Below are positions 10,245 through 21,006 of a stretch of DNA of 64,000 nucleotides, piece by piece. This DNA is from Meconema thalassinum (taxonomy: Eukaryota; Arthropoda; Insecta; Orthoptera; Tettigoniidae). Position 1 is the stretch's first letter; each line of letters begins with the position of its first letter. The translations under genes were made by a program, and so were the position numbers. The notes beneath the pieces were generated by a model that searched no databases, was not told the origin of the DNA, and was given only the letters and a program-made list of their open reading frames with translations. The stretch lies in assembly GCA_946902985.2 (NCBI GenBank), contig OX336396.1, forward strand, positions 238,902,297 through 238,966,296. Reading direction: 5' to 3'.

Positions 10245-12673
10245 TGGGTAGATTATAGGCTAAGGAATAACCCACCCACCAAGGGAAGATGATTAAGAGA
10301 AGGAAGTAGATTTTGGATTGGAGAAAAAGGATAGAAAAATAGGAGGAGAGTCCCACAAAATTTATAAGTTTAACTTTAAACACACTTAAAGGTGGTTGCC
10401 CCCGCAAATCCGTTCTCGGATACCTAAAGTGGGTACGAGCTAGGTCGAAGCTGACGGGAACCGCAGCTAAGACTTTGGCGGTTTGCCAGAGAAAGGCTTT
10501 AGTGTATTTCCTCCCAAGCATGCATGAGAGTACTATAGGGAAGGGTGATAGTCTGGCAAGACAAATAGTAAAAGCTTTATTGAGTATGAACGAGGGCATA
10601 AACCTAGGAAGAGCTAGGAAAGCCAGGATCTTGCCTAACTGTAGTATCAGAGAAATGATGAATCCAAAAACAAATATTTAATTTATTTGACAATGCAAAG
10701 AAGTTGATAAATTTAACAATTAAATATGTTTCAATCTTATTAACAATTTGGGGTCGCAGACCTCCAACAACATGTAGAAATTGCTCCAGGCAAATAATAA
10801 TTCTTAAGGTTTTAAACCTGGTACTAAAATCTTGGTAAGATTTTAAAAAGGCAATGAAATGATTAAAGTTTAAACATTAAATTGAGTACAAGGAGTGTAC
10901 TATAGGAAATTTCTGAACGAATATTCTAGAGAGAATAACAACTTCGAAAATAACAATAAGGAAAACATAGAGAATAAAATAGAAGTTCCTACAACTTCTT
11001 ATATTTAAACAGAATTACTTTATGAGAATTATACAAAAGAGGGCAGGTCACTTACTGTGAAACCTGAAGAAAGTTAAAAGGAAGGTTCTAGACTTCCCAA
11101 GTTTGAGCAGGAATCACTAGCCAAATGGGACAGTTTCCATTTCGTGAAACCTGAACATGACTCGCTCAAGAGTTTAAGGAATTGTTTTCCCTGATTATAG
11201 GAAAGGAACAATGTGAATTTGAAACTTGTATCACACAAGCAATTATGCAGAATTTAATTAATGTTAAACTAGCAAAGTTGTAAGGGCACTTCGTGAGTGA
11301 CACCTTATAGGAAAGTTACAATTTTATTAATATTGGTGGTTAGTAGAAGGTTGAGGAAAGATCATTGGGATATAGGATCAATGTTCATGGCCGTATTTAA
11401 TGTAAACGGACGATCGCGACGCGGTAGAAACGTGGAGCAAGCACTGGTTATCACTGTATTCTATAAAGATGGATGCAAAGTTCACTATAGAAACACTAAA
11501 GTTTATGGGAAAGAAAGTTATTGCAATTATGGAAATAACTGATTGCACTATATAGGTGAGAGTCTATTTCTTGAAAAAGTTGTGATTTACAATTAAATGT
11601 ACCATAAAATGTTCCAACGGAGGAAGAAAGTTCGCTATTGCAGTAATTTAAGGAAGATTCCTCATTTTAACTAGTATTTTCACAAGTGAGTGAAAAATAC
11701 CTGACGGCAAGCCTCGCAGATAGAGTACCAGATCTGGAAAGTTCCAGAACGATCTTTATAGAAGAATGGAGTCAAAGTTAATCCAGCGGAGGAACTAGCT
11801 TGATGAATTATAGACAGCGGGTATTAGGTAATATCCCACGTAGTGAGAGAATTTCTCATTTGAATAGCTTAAGAAAAGCTCTTTTTAGTAAGGTTGGCTT
11901 ATACAAGCGAAAGCTCAACATGGCAAATCCCACGAAGAATGATTTTTGCCCCAAAATAAATAATTTTACACTGTCTATAAAAGTATCGATAAAAGCACGT
12001 GGAAGTTAAAACCATGAAGATGAGGTTAAAACTTTAAGATGGTACTTATCTTGATTTCATGTTGAAGGCGAAGTTTCCTTGGATGACAACTACCTTGCCA
12101 ACATGGCGTAGAAGAGAGTATGCCTCTTGGTTTGAGGAGGTTAGCTCGAGAGGAGCCTTAACTGATCGAGTCAACTGCCGACTGAGAAGTGAGACCTGCT
12201 CAACGGAGCACGGAGGGTCCAAGGAAGGGGAAAAGAGTGGGGGGTAGGAGACAAAAGGAGAGCATATAAGCATTGCCAATGTTACAACAAAAAATTGATC
12301 TTCTCTTGCTGAGCCGGTCTTCAAAGAGTTGATAACAGATGATACTAGCACAGCATGGTGAGTAAAAGAGTAGACGTAGTTCTCTTGCTCATGGAGATAA
12401 TAGCTGGCGATGGCAGTAAAATCTGGTAGCCAGATGGAGAAGGAATTCCTCTTGCGCGAGGAAGAGTTGAAGAGCTTCAGAGATTCGCTGCTATATGACG
12501 CTAGGTGGGTCATAGAATATATATCTGGAACAGACTCATAAAAGATATAAGCGACCTGAACCCCTAAGAGAAAACAGAAGATCACTGTTGGTGTTTGACA
12601 AAGAGGAAGGAAAGAACATGCAAAAGCAATCAAAATTATAATCTCTCGTACCGTGTATTCCAAGAATACACCA
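10245..12673 (-). repeat. BEL/Pao 3' LTR
   Basis: Left copy of a 2,429-bp direct repeat (offset 6,467 bp from the right copy), 3' in the sense of the element. Boundaries TGGGTAGATT...ACACCA are fixed by comparison with the other LTR and by the AACAT duplication. The sense start holds a short palindrome (TGTATTC...GAATACA). The pol-side open frame runs about 630 nt into this LTR before stopping at 12046. Confidence 0.92.
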
Positions 12674-15513
12674 TACTGGGAGGGAAAAACACCAACAGGG
12701 AACAAATAAGCAATTAAACATTTAAGAGTAATAAAGTAATTGAAGAGACGTGGTCTTATGATCTGACCATTAGTGGTCAAAACTCTGACCACCCTGACTC
12801 TCCCATCTCCTCCAGGATAACACTCGGTCACTCTACCCGAGATCCAGACTAAGGGGGGAGAAACTTCCCTAACTAAGACCAAGTCTCCCACTTTAATGTC
12901 GGGACTGGAAAGAAACCACTTCTGTCTCCGTTGCAAGGAAGTTAAATATTCCAAGTTCCATCTCTTCCAAAAAGAATTGCAGAGGGCTTCAAGTTTACGC
13001 CAAGCGATAGGTAAATCAGAATCCCTGAAAGAATTAGGAAGGGGAGGAGGGGCAGAGAGAGAAGTGCGTGTAAGGAAGCGACCAGGTGTAAGTGGAAGGA
13101 GGTCATCAGGGTCATTGGAAAGCGGAGTTAAAGGGCGAGAATTAACAACACCTTCAATCACAAAATAGCTAGAAGCTGCTAGAAATATGCCTCTAGTAAA
13201 GATTGCGATACGATGAGAAAGAAGAATTGACAAGTTTAAACAAAGCGTCGGGAACCAAGTACATCTATTAAGGATAAGAATATACCAAATAAACAAAGAA
13301 ACTATGCGAGTAGAAAGCAAGAACGCCATAGGTAACAAACTAGTAGCCATAAACAATGACCTCAAGTTATAATGAGTATCAAAGGGGTTACTCAGAAAAA
13401 TACTTAAGTCAGCGAGAAACGTGACATAACAAGTATGAATGCAAAAACACATCGAATGTAAGGACGAGAAAAAACAAGTTTGTTCATCAATGAACAATAA
13501 GATCGCAAAATATGTACGCAAAGTGCAATACATAAGCGCGTATAGGATATGCGACGATGTTACGAGACAAGAATCGAAGCAATTGTAGAATACGAGCGTA
13601 AGTAAGTGAGATACACAGGCAAGCACGGCCTTGACACACATAGTACAGCGAGATAAGGCATATAAATAGCTGAAAGAGTCCTTAACTGGAACAAGTTTAT
13701 TTTGGGAAGTAGGTGAACGGCTTCTGTACTTGCAGGAGCGACTCACTAGACAATGCTTGGCAATCAGCCAAAGTTGAGATAAGAGAAACTTGCTTTGAAC
13801 TTTGTCAAGCGTACAGGAAATAAACAACAACTTGGCGTTATCCAGGCTTGTATACAAACAAGTTTGAAAAACAAGCAGTTCAAAGTACACAAACAACACT
13901 AGTTGAATCAGCTGTAACTTAAAGCAGATATTCAGGTTGGACGGCATGCAGTCAATCGTAACTTGGACGTGAACAAACAATTTAAAGCCATATGAAATAA
14001 AGTAGGAAATCAATTTCGCATGATTTAGAGGATCACGGAAACCGACAATTTTCGACAGGAAAAAGCTTGATTCTTCCGAAATAGGAAGTGAAGCCGGGAC
14101 ATTGAGAAGGAAGTTATGCATAAGAATAGTTATTCTAGATGCTATAGAATTCAGATTTTCAAGCGGTTTCATAAGCGACTTCCAATTGTGAGGAAGGGGG
14201 GAGGAGCCGGCCGTGGCCATCCTTCTAAATAACGAAAGAAGTGAAACATAGCTTACAGCGAAGTGATGGTGACTGATAGCCATGGTTTTACACAAGGGGA
14301 AGATAGTTTTTAATAGAGAGTTTAAGCAATTACCTGCTATAAAAAATGACATGAGAAAGTAAACGAAATAACACAAAGCAAGGCGAACTTGAATGGCCAT
14401 CTTGTGCGGGAAGAAGGAAAAACCATTTAAACAACTTACAGAGGTAGTGTAGTTGTTCACGATAAGACATCGTTTTGGCAAGTGTTTTTCAAAAATATTG
14501 AGATCTGAAACATGAGCGTTCTCTTTTTCAGAAATGGGATTTATGTCAGCTGTAACGAAATGACATTGCGCTTTGGTTTGAACACTGGGTTGTTGGATCT
14601 CACCAGTAATAACCCAACCAAAATCGGTGTCTCTGGCGACCACGGTTGAAGATAACTTACGTGTTTGTTTGCGAAGGCACTTCCAAAAATCATTGGCACT
14701 GAAAAGTACATCAATGGGACCTTGAGCATTAAACTGAGGATCAGCTAACCTTAAGTGCGAAGGAATCTTTAATCCGGAGGTATTAATACAGCTGCTAGGA
14801 GTGTCCTTGCCAATACTGGTAAGAATGAGACAGTTTAAATTAAGATTGGTGTTTCTTTGGCAAACGTCTCTGATTTTCAATTTTGAAGACTGCAAGACTT
14901 GAGTTTTCAAATTGTCAATGCCGGTCACATTGATAGAAGTAGGCGATGACGAAAGACCTAGTTTTTTATTCAACGATTGCGAAACAATGTTGTGCGTTGA
15001 AGCGGAATCGAGAAGACCACGGGTTCGAAACCAATTTCCAAATTTATCTTGGATTTCGAATTGTACAGTGGTCAAAAGGGTTTGCGCACTGTGAGAAGTT
15101 TCGGCCTTAGAAATGCAGGAAGAAGCATTAGTTTGTTCGGAGCGGCTCTGCAAGGAGCTTGAAGAGGCAGGTACTGATGACCTCGATTTATCGTGAACGT
15201 GCAATAAAGAATGATGCGGTTTTTTGCAATGAAAACAGAGATTGGATGACGTACAGTTTGAAGAAGAATGCTTAGGTGACAAGCAATTGAAACAATGTTT
15301 GCTATTGAAGACAAACTTCCTTCGATCTTCGACAGACAATTCTTTAAAGGATTTGCACAAATACAATGTGTGAAACTTTTTACAGAGCGTGCATTTTAAC
15401 GATTTGTTAAGCGGCCTGATATGTTCTCTTGAATGATTGAACGAAGAACGGGTTTGCTTGTTCTCGACAGATGGGGGCTGATGTCCCTTTGAAGAAGCAA
15501 GTTTTTTTTTCAA
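12046..15513 (-). CDS. BEL/Pao PR-DUF5641 frame lacking RT and integrase core
   Basis: A 1,155-codon open frame, with no ATG at its start. In order: zinc knuckles (CTLC ~41; CFNC...H...C at 74-87; CFHC near 93), and an aspartic protease of the DUF1758 type with LLDSAS at ~167-172, where DSA replaces the usual DSG/DTG. About 400 residues (≈375-780) of hydrophobic, Cys/Leu/Phe-rich sequence with no RT, RNase H or DDE motif follow. Then comes the integrase end (VNSRPLTPLS) and the DUF5641 segment (FWKRWNLEYLTSLQRR, GDLVLVRE). The last ~210 codons lie in the 3' LTR. It follows gag in another frame, changing at an A9 run (15502-15510, minus strand). Confidence 0.8.
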   Translation of the reverse strand: MKKKLASSKGHQPPSVENKQTRSSFNHSREHIRPLNKSLKCTLCKKFHTLYLCKSFKELSVEDRRKFVFNSKHCFNCLSPKHSSSNCTSSNLCFHCKKPHHSLLHVHDKSRSSVPASSSSLQSRSEQTNASSCISKAETSHSAQTLLTTVQFEIQDKFGNWFRTRGLLDSASTHNIVSQSLNKKLGLSSSPTSINVTGIDNLKTQVLQSSKLKIRDVCQRNTNLNLNCLILTSIGKDTPSSCINTSGLKIPSHLRLADPQFNAQGPIDVLFSANDFWKCLRKQTRKLSSTVVARDTDFGWVITGEIQQPSVQTKAQCHFVTADINPISEKENAHVSDLNIFEKHLPKRCLIVNNYTTSVSCLNGFSFFPHKMAIQVRLALCYFVYFLMSFFIAGNCLNSLLKTIFPLCKTMAISHHHFAVSYVSLLSLFRRMATAGSSPLPHNWKSLMKPLENLNSIASRITILMHNFLLNVPASLPISEESSFFLSKIVGFRDPLNHAKLISYFISYGFKLFVHVQVTIDCMPSNLNICFKLQLIQLVLFVYFELLVFQTCLYTSLDNAKLLFISCTLDKVQSKFLLSQLWLIAKHCLVSRSCKYRSRSPTSQNKLVPVKDSFSYLYALSRCTMCVKAVLACVSHLLTLVFYNCFDSCLVTSSHILYALMYCTLRTYFAILLFIDEQTCFFSSLHSMCFCIHTCYVTFLADLSIFLSNPFDTHYNLRSLFMATSLLPMAFLLSTRIVSLFIWYILILNRCTWFPTLCLNLSILLSHRIAIFTRGIFLAASSYFVIEGVVNSRPLTPLSNDPDDLLPLTPGRFLTRTSLSAPPPLPNSFRDSDLPIAWRKLEALCNSFWKRWNLEYLTSLQRRQKWFLSSPDIKVGDLVLVREVSPPLVWISGRVTECYPGGDGRVRVVRVLTTNGQIIRPRLFNYFITLKCLIAYLFPVGVFPSQYGVFLEYTVREIIILIAFACSFLPLCQTPTVIFCFLLGVQVAYIFYESVPDIYSMTHLASYSSESLKLFNSSSRKRNSFSIWLPDFTAIASYYLHEQENYVYSFTHHAVLVSSVINSLKTGSAREDQFFVVTLAMLICSPFVSYPPLFSPSLDPPCSVEQVSLLSRQLTRSVKAPLELTSSNQEAYSLLRHVGKVVVIQGNFAFNMKSR

Positions 15514-16447
15514 AAATTTGACACTGATGATTCGTTTCGACCTTTTCCCACTGAAATGCGAGTTCTGTAAGGACTTGGCATCGGCTGTTAAGAAACGAGA
15601 TTAAGTGTTCGAAGGAAAATTCTTCCTTGCGAGCGAGTTCAATTTCCCAAGCCTTTAAAGTTGAAAAATCGAATTTAGATGTAGCCAGATGAATGAGTAT
15701 GGTGTCCCATGTTTGGACAGGCTGCTTAAGTTGGTATAATGCTCTGACATTCAACTGTATAGAGTCTAAGAGGTCTCTTAAAGAGGTGACGTCATTAGGT
15801 TTGACGGCCGGTAGGTTGAAGAGACAGCGTATGTGTTGAGCTACACTCAAACGTAAATTGCCATATCTCTCTTTAAGGAGATTAAAGGCGATGTGGTAGT
15901 TGTCTGCGCTTAAAGGCAGTGACTCCACTAAGGCTAAGGCCTCGCATTCTAAAGAGGTACGGAGGAAGTAGAACTTATGAATATCGGGGATCTCAGTATT
16001 TTCATGAATTAGGGAGCAGTAAAGTTCATAAAAAGAATTCCATTCACCTTCCTTGCATGAGAAGTGCGGTAGGCTTATCTTAGGAAGTAACGGTTTCGGT
16101 TTGTTCTCGTGAACTGAAGCGGGTGCGAACTGGGCCGGATTGATGACCTTAGTGTCCGGTTCTGAGATATTGCGGATCAGTTGGTGGGCCTTTGCAATCC
16201 CTTCAAAGTACAAGGGTTCGACCTCGTCCCGATCCGATTGAAGTTCTGGGCAAGCGGATTCAATCTCGGTTTGAATTTGATCGTAATAATCATAAGACCG
16301 TTCGTACAACTTAAGGCGATGTGTTAAGATGTCTAAATCACACTCGGCGGGATTTAATTTGCTGATGAAATTTCTGAATCTAGTGAGTTGCCCTTTATAG
16401 GAAGAACGTCTGGCAATGAGAGTTTCATCTTTTTCAGTAGGGGCCAT
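15407..16447 (-). CDS. gag: BEL/Pao gag (DUF1759)
   Basis: A 346-codon frame starting at an ATG ~240 nt after the primer binding site. Residues ~120-290 carry the DUF1759 capsid-like signature: LPKISLPHFSCKEGEWNSF, FYFLRTSLECEALALVESL, AFNLLKERYGN. The N-terminus is charged. Its product should form particles that package the RNA. The last ~35 codons overlap the next frame, where the zinc knuckles lie. The natural reading seems to leave this frame at the A9 run near 15502-15510, one nucleotide forward. BEL elements usually have a single gag-pol frame, so this is either recoding or a homopolymer indel. Confidence 0.88.
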   Translation of the reverse strand: MAPTEKDETLIARRSSYKGQLTRFRNFISKLNPAECDLDILTHRLKLYERSYDYYDQIQTEIESACPELQSDRDEVEPLYFEGIAKAHQLIRNISEPDTKVINPAQFAPASVHENKPKPLLPKISLPHFSCKEGEWNSFYELYCSLIHENTEIPDIHKFYFLRTSLECEALALVESLPLSADNYHIAFNLLKERYGNLRLSVAQHIRCLFNLPAVKPNDVTSLRDLLDSIQLNVRALYQLKQPVQTWDTILIHLATSKFDFSTLKAWEIELARKEEFSFEHLISFLNSRCQVLTELAFQWEKVETNHQCQIFEKKTCFFKGTSAPICREQANPFFVQSFKRTYQAA

Positions 16448-16688
16448 GACAAAGAGAATAAATTGAAATACAACTCACGAAACTGTTGAACTTTGGAGAT
16501 GCTGTCAAGTTTGCAGCAGCGAATGGGTAGAAAGAATGGGACACACCATAGGAGACAGGAGCGGCCTCTTTCCCGTTCACAGGCTTCGCATGATGTAGTT
16601 ATAGCTGAAAAATCCAAAGCAGATATTAATAATTTGCAAAGTATTGTCAAATGACACTTGACAAACAATGGACATAGCAAATGGACTC

Positions 16689-16706
16689 TCCCGGGTTTCA
16701 GCACCA
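16689..16706 (-). promoter_or_regulatory. Primer binding site, tRNA-Phe type
   Basis: On the minus strand TGGTGCTGAAACCCGGGA lies 5 nt beyond the inner edge of the 5' LTR. It is complementary to the 3' 18 nt of an insect tRNA-Phe ending TTTCGGCACCA at all positions but one, and that one can be a G-T wobble. Position and length are as expected for minus-strand priming. Confidence 0.75.
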
Positions 16707-16711
16707 AATTT

Positions 16712-19140
16712 TGGGTAGATTATAGGCTAAGGAATAACCCACCCACCAAGGGAAGATGATTAAGAGAAGGAAGTAGATTTTGGATTGGAGAAAAAGGATA
16801 GAAAAATAGGAGGAGAGTCCCACAAAATTTATAAGTTTAACTTTAAACACACTTAAAGGTGGTTGCCACCGCAAATCCGTTCTCGGATACCTAAAGTGGG
16901 TACGAGCTTGGTCGAAGCTGACGGGAACCGCAGCTAAGACTTTGGCGGTTTGCCAGAGAAAGGCTTTAGTGTATTTCCTCCCAAGCATGCATGAGAGTAC
17001 TATAGGGAAGGGTGATAGTCTGGCAAGACAAATAGTAAAAGCTTTATTGAGTATGAACGAGGGCATAAACCTAGGAAGAGCTAGGAAAGCCAGGATCTTG
17101 CCTAACTGTAGTATCAGAGAAATGATGAATCCAAAAACAAATATTTAATTTATTTGACAATGCAAAGAAGTTGATAAATTTAACAATTAAATATGTTTCA
17201 ATCTTATTAACAATTTGGGGTCGCAGACCTCCAACAAAATGTAGAAATTGCTCCAGGCAAATAATAATTCTTAAGGTTTTAAACCTGGTACTAAAATCTT
17301 GGTAAGATGTTAAAAAGGCAATGAAATGATTAAAGTTTAAACATTAAATTGAGTACAAGGAGTGTACTATAGGAAATTTCTGAACGAATATTCTAGAGAG
17401 AATAACAACTTCGAAAATAACAATAAGGAAAACATAGAGAATAAAATAGAAGTTCCTACAACTTCTTATATTTAAACAGAATTACTTTATGAGAATTATA
17501 CAAAAGAGGGCAGGTCACTTACTGTGAAACCTGAAGAAAGTTAAAAGGAAGGTTCTAGACTTCCCAAGTTTGAGCAGGAATCACTAGCCAAATGGGACAG
17601 TTTCCATTTCGTGAAACCTGAACATGACTCGCTCAAGAGTTTAAGGAATTGTTTTCCCTGATTATAGGAAAGGAACAATGTGAATTTGAAACTTGTATCA
17701 CACAAGCAATTATGCAGAATTTAATTAATGTTAAACTAGCAAAGTTGTAAGGGCACTTCGTGAGTGACACCTTATAGGAAAGTTACAATTTTATTAATAT
17801 TGGTGGTTAGTAGAAGGTTGAGGAAAGATCATTGGGATATAGGATCAATGTTCATGGCCGTATTTAATGTAAACGGACGATCGCGACGCGGTAGAAACGT
17901 GGAGCAAGCACTGGTTATCACTGTAGTCTATAAAGATGGATGCAAAGTTCACTATAGAAACACTAAAGTTTATGAGAAAGAAAGTTATTGCAATTATGGA
18001 AATAACTGATTGCACTATATAGGTGAGAGTCTATTTCTTGGAAAAGTTGTGATTTACAATTAAATGTACCATAAAATGTTCCAACGGAGGAAGAAAGTTC
18101 GCTATTGCAGTAATTTAAGGAAGATTCCTCATTTTAACTAGTATTTTCACAAGTGAGTGAAAAATACCTGACGGCAAGCCTCGCAGATAGAGTACCAGAT
18201 CTGGAAAGTTCCAGAACGATCTTTATAGAAGAATGGAGTCAAAGTTAATCCAGCGGAGGAACTAGCTTGATGAATTATAGACAGCGGGTATTAGGTAATA
18301 TCCCACGTAGTGAGAGGATTTCTCATTTGAATAGCTTAAGAAAAGCTCTTTTTTAGTAAGGTTGGCTTATACAAGCGAAAGCTCAACATGGCAAATCCCA
18401 CGAAGAATGATTTTTGCCCCAAAATAAATAATTTCACACTGTCTATAAAAGTGTCGATAAAAGCACGTGGAAGTTAAAACCCTGAAGATGAGGTTAAAAC
18501 TTTAAAATGGTACTTATCTTGATTTCATGTTGAAGGCGAAGTTTCCTTGGATGACAACTACCTTGCCAACATGGCGTAGAAGAGAGTATGCCTCTTGGTT
18601 TGAGGAGGTTAGCTCGAGAGGAGCCTTAACTGATCGAGTCAACTGCCGACTGAGAAGTGAGACCTGCTCAACGGAGCACGGAGAGTCCAAGGAAGGGGAA
18701 AAGAGTGGGGGGTAGGAGACAAAAGGAGAACATATAAGCATTGCCAATGTTACAACAAAAAATTGATCTTCTCTTGCTGAGCCGGTCTTCAAAGAGTTGA
18801 TAACAGATGATACTAGCACAGCATGGTGAGTAAAAGAGTAGACGTAGTTCTCTTGCTCATGGAGATAATAGCTGGCGATGGCAGTAAAATCTGGTAGCCA
18901 GATGGAGAAGGAATTCCTCTTGCGCGAGGAAGAGTTGAAGAGCTTCAGAGATTCGCTGCTATATGACGCTGGTGGGTCATAGAATATATATCTGGAACAG
19001 ACTCATAAAAGATATAAGCGACCTGAACCTCTAAGAGAAAACAGAAGATCGCTGTTGGTGTTTGACAAAGAGGAAGGAAAGAACATGCAAAAGCAATCAA
19101 AATTATAATCTCTCGTACCGTGTATTCCAAGAATACACCA
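16712..19140 (-). repeat. BEL/Pao 5' LTR
   Basis: Right copy of the LTR, upstream in the sense of the element. It is nearly identical to 10245-12673; differences seen include 16869 (A for C), 17940-17990 substitutions, one extra T near 18352 and one missing base near 18971. It must contain the promoter and 5' RNA end, but I cannot place them. At 2.43 kb the LTR is long for BEL/Pao. Confidence 0.92.
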
Positions 19141-19591
19141 AACATGACTCTAAGCCTGCTGATAGGTCCAATTTTAAAATACATGTAACTTCTATACTAA
19201 CAAATGGATTTCGTCCAAAAATTGGCACAACAAGAGATCATAATATTTCAGATTATTTCTGATCAATTCATGCATGACATTGTTGCCAACACGATTTAAC
19301 GCGCGTTGATAAATCCAATGTCTAACTGCATGTAACGTCCATGCTCACCATTGGAATTCAACCAAATTTCGTATTCTGTGCCTTAAGAGATGGAACTAAG
19401 AGTATATTCTGTCACCAGGACTGCCAACTGTTCTGCTCTATTAGGCAATATTATACCAGGTATATTTCGAACTAATTAGAAATTGAGATATTACCAACAA
19501 AATATCGTCATTAGGTAGGTCTATATAGATTGGCATGCATCTTAAATGTTAAGAAAAGTAGGCTCTTTAGTTCGTCACGGAACTTCTTGTT

Positions 19592-19997
19592 TGCGGGTAT
19601 GATCCTTTTTGATAATTCTTTCCTGTAGGTATATTTTAATGGCAGGTGAGAGAATTCTCTTAAACGTGGTGAACCCTGCTGTAAACTGACGATGTTCTGG
19701 CTTCCGAATAACTCCCGGGATAAGGAGTTTTTTTTACCATGCCGATGACCTTATTTGAGGGTAGATGAACAAGGTGAGGAAAAGGCCACCCTATGTCCTT
19801 GGGACGAGAAATCTTCCCTAAAGGCGGATGATCCAGCAGATGAACAATGGCATAGGACCAGGACCAATAGGTATGGGTAAGGGGTAGGTGAGACTCCATG
19901 AGCCGTGGTGAAGGCAACTCGCCTAGACGAAGGTCACTTTGATAACAAACCGGGTGGCTCAGCTAGATGGCAGGATCACTGAGCTCGAGCTCGGAAG
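19592..19997. other. No recognisable feature
   Basis: Between the end of H2 and the hAT derivative. GC is higher than in the surroundings and there are short open frames on the minus strand, but none resembles a protein family and I see no repeat shared with the rest of the window. Confidence 0.4.
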
Positions 19998-20855
19998 CTG
20001 ATAACTAGGGCTCGGATTTTTAGGTGCTACAAATCGTGAACATATTTATTTATTTTTTATGTAACAAAAATAGCTGAAATATGTGGCAAGAAAGTAAAGA
20101 TATTTAATTATAATTTAGTTTATTAAAATGAATATAAATAATATGCAGTACTCACGAATGCAATTTATTCTATGTCTCACTGACTGCTGAAGCATTAAAA
20201 TACACAACGAGATACATCTTGAGGTTGTCCATCACAAATGTCCGACGATTATGATGTAACACTTATTCAGAAGGCAATATGTTTCTTGCCCTTGAGGTGT
20301 TGTGTAACTTGAGAGGTTGTTCAGCCATGATTGCTTTCCCACATGGTTGGCAGAACAGAATGCCCCGATCAGAAGTAAAATTATCGTTAAATTCCGCAAC
20401 AGACGATAACTTGTAGTTTTTACTTTAGGCATCGTAGAACTGCCTTACACTTCACAGTGCCAGAAATGAACTGCATGTGAGTGACATTGGTTCCAGGTAG
20501 CTGGGGGAGGGGCAGGTCTAGCACGTGGTGCAATATGGCGATATACAAGGAAATCCGCGGCTTTTACAGCGAGTGGGACGGGGCGACAAGATAAGAATAA
20601 CACAGTTGCAAGCTGGCATACGCTCTGCATGAAGATTAGATAGCTCACAGGTTTTTCCCCGTTGAAGTAACACAGAACAAAAATGCAATAAACTGAAAGA
20701 TCTAGCATACTGCTTTTTCAAAATGTAAATATGATGTGTTTTTATGTGCTAATAATTGAAAGGCAGGAATTTATGTATTAATGGAAAAAGGCTTAAAATA
20801 TGTTTTTACTTAAGAAAATATTTATTTACTTAAAAATCCGAGACCTAATGATAAC
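19998..20855 (-). mobile_element. hAT deletion derivative
   Basis: The element 20006-20847 has inverted ends TAGGGCTCGGATTTTTA and TAGGTCTCGGATTTTTAA (read inward) and is flanked by 8-bp near-duplicates CTGATAAC (19998-20005) and ATGATAAC (20848-20855). The 8-bp TSD and terminal TAGNG fit hAT. A minus-strand remnant of a zinc-finger N-terminus supports this. Most of the transposase is gone. Confidence 0.7.
20290..20432 (-). pseudogene. hAT/CGGBP1-like N-terminal zinc finger remnant
   Basis: The minus strand opens with MPKVKTTS, a common start of insect hAT-type transposases. After a frame change it reads FTSDRGILFCQPCGKAIMAE...LHNTSRA, matching the BED/CGGBP1-like pattern F..DG..LFC..C.K......H. 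One frameshift and later stops inactivate it. It lies within the hAT ends, which fits a retained first exon. Confidence 0.6.
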
Positions 20856-21006
20856 CTACCAATCTTAAATTACGATATCAAAGAAAAAGGTAAAGGAAAA
20901 TATCGGACTGATCAAATGGTTGACGAAGCAGTGTTGTATATTTGATGTGAGTGTTATGTTTCTTTGCTTTTCTGTCATGGGCCTAAATGGCCGGCTAGGT
21001 ACAATA

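Larger units (their letters stand above)
10240..19145 (-). mobile_element. BEL/Pao LTR retrotransposon with 5-bp TSD
   Basis: An 8,896-bp element (10245-19140) read on the minus strand and flanked by AACAT (10240-10244 and 19141-19145). The 2,429-bp LTRs begin TG and end CA. Inside are a primer binding site, a BEL-type gag (DUF1759), a zinc-knuckle/protease frame (DUF1758) and the DUF5641 tail. No reverse transcriptase, RNase H or integrase core is visible, so it must depend on another element for these. By eye the two LTRs differ at only ~18 positions, so the insertion is young. Confidence 0.93.
6858..19591 (+). mobile_element. H2: H-type element split by H3 and BEL/Pao
   Basis: The left end TTTTTAGCCTACTTTTC is at 6858 and the right end, with an AGTTC/GAACT hairpin and CTTGTT, is at about 19552-19591. 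Internal text matches H1. It breaks at 7253 and resumes at 9695 (H1 shows the uninterrupted version, 'ccaatttttaaatgc'). It breaks again at 10244 and resumes at 19146 (H1 shows 'gccaacatgattctaagcc'). The host is therefore ~1.4 kb once both insertions are taken out. Noncoding. Confidence 0.7.

Noticed and set aside
10222..10599. 125-codon minus-strand frame and its twin at 16698-17066
   Set aside because: Lies within both BEL LTRs, is lengthened by flanking sequence in one copy, and shows no domain. Kept as LTR sequence, not as a gene.
20445..20721. Minus-strand frames of ~67-87 codons between the hAT ends
   Set aside because: No similarity to hAT catalytic domain or other family that I recognise; probably internal noncoding sequence of the deletion derivative.
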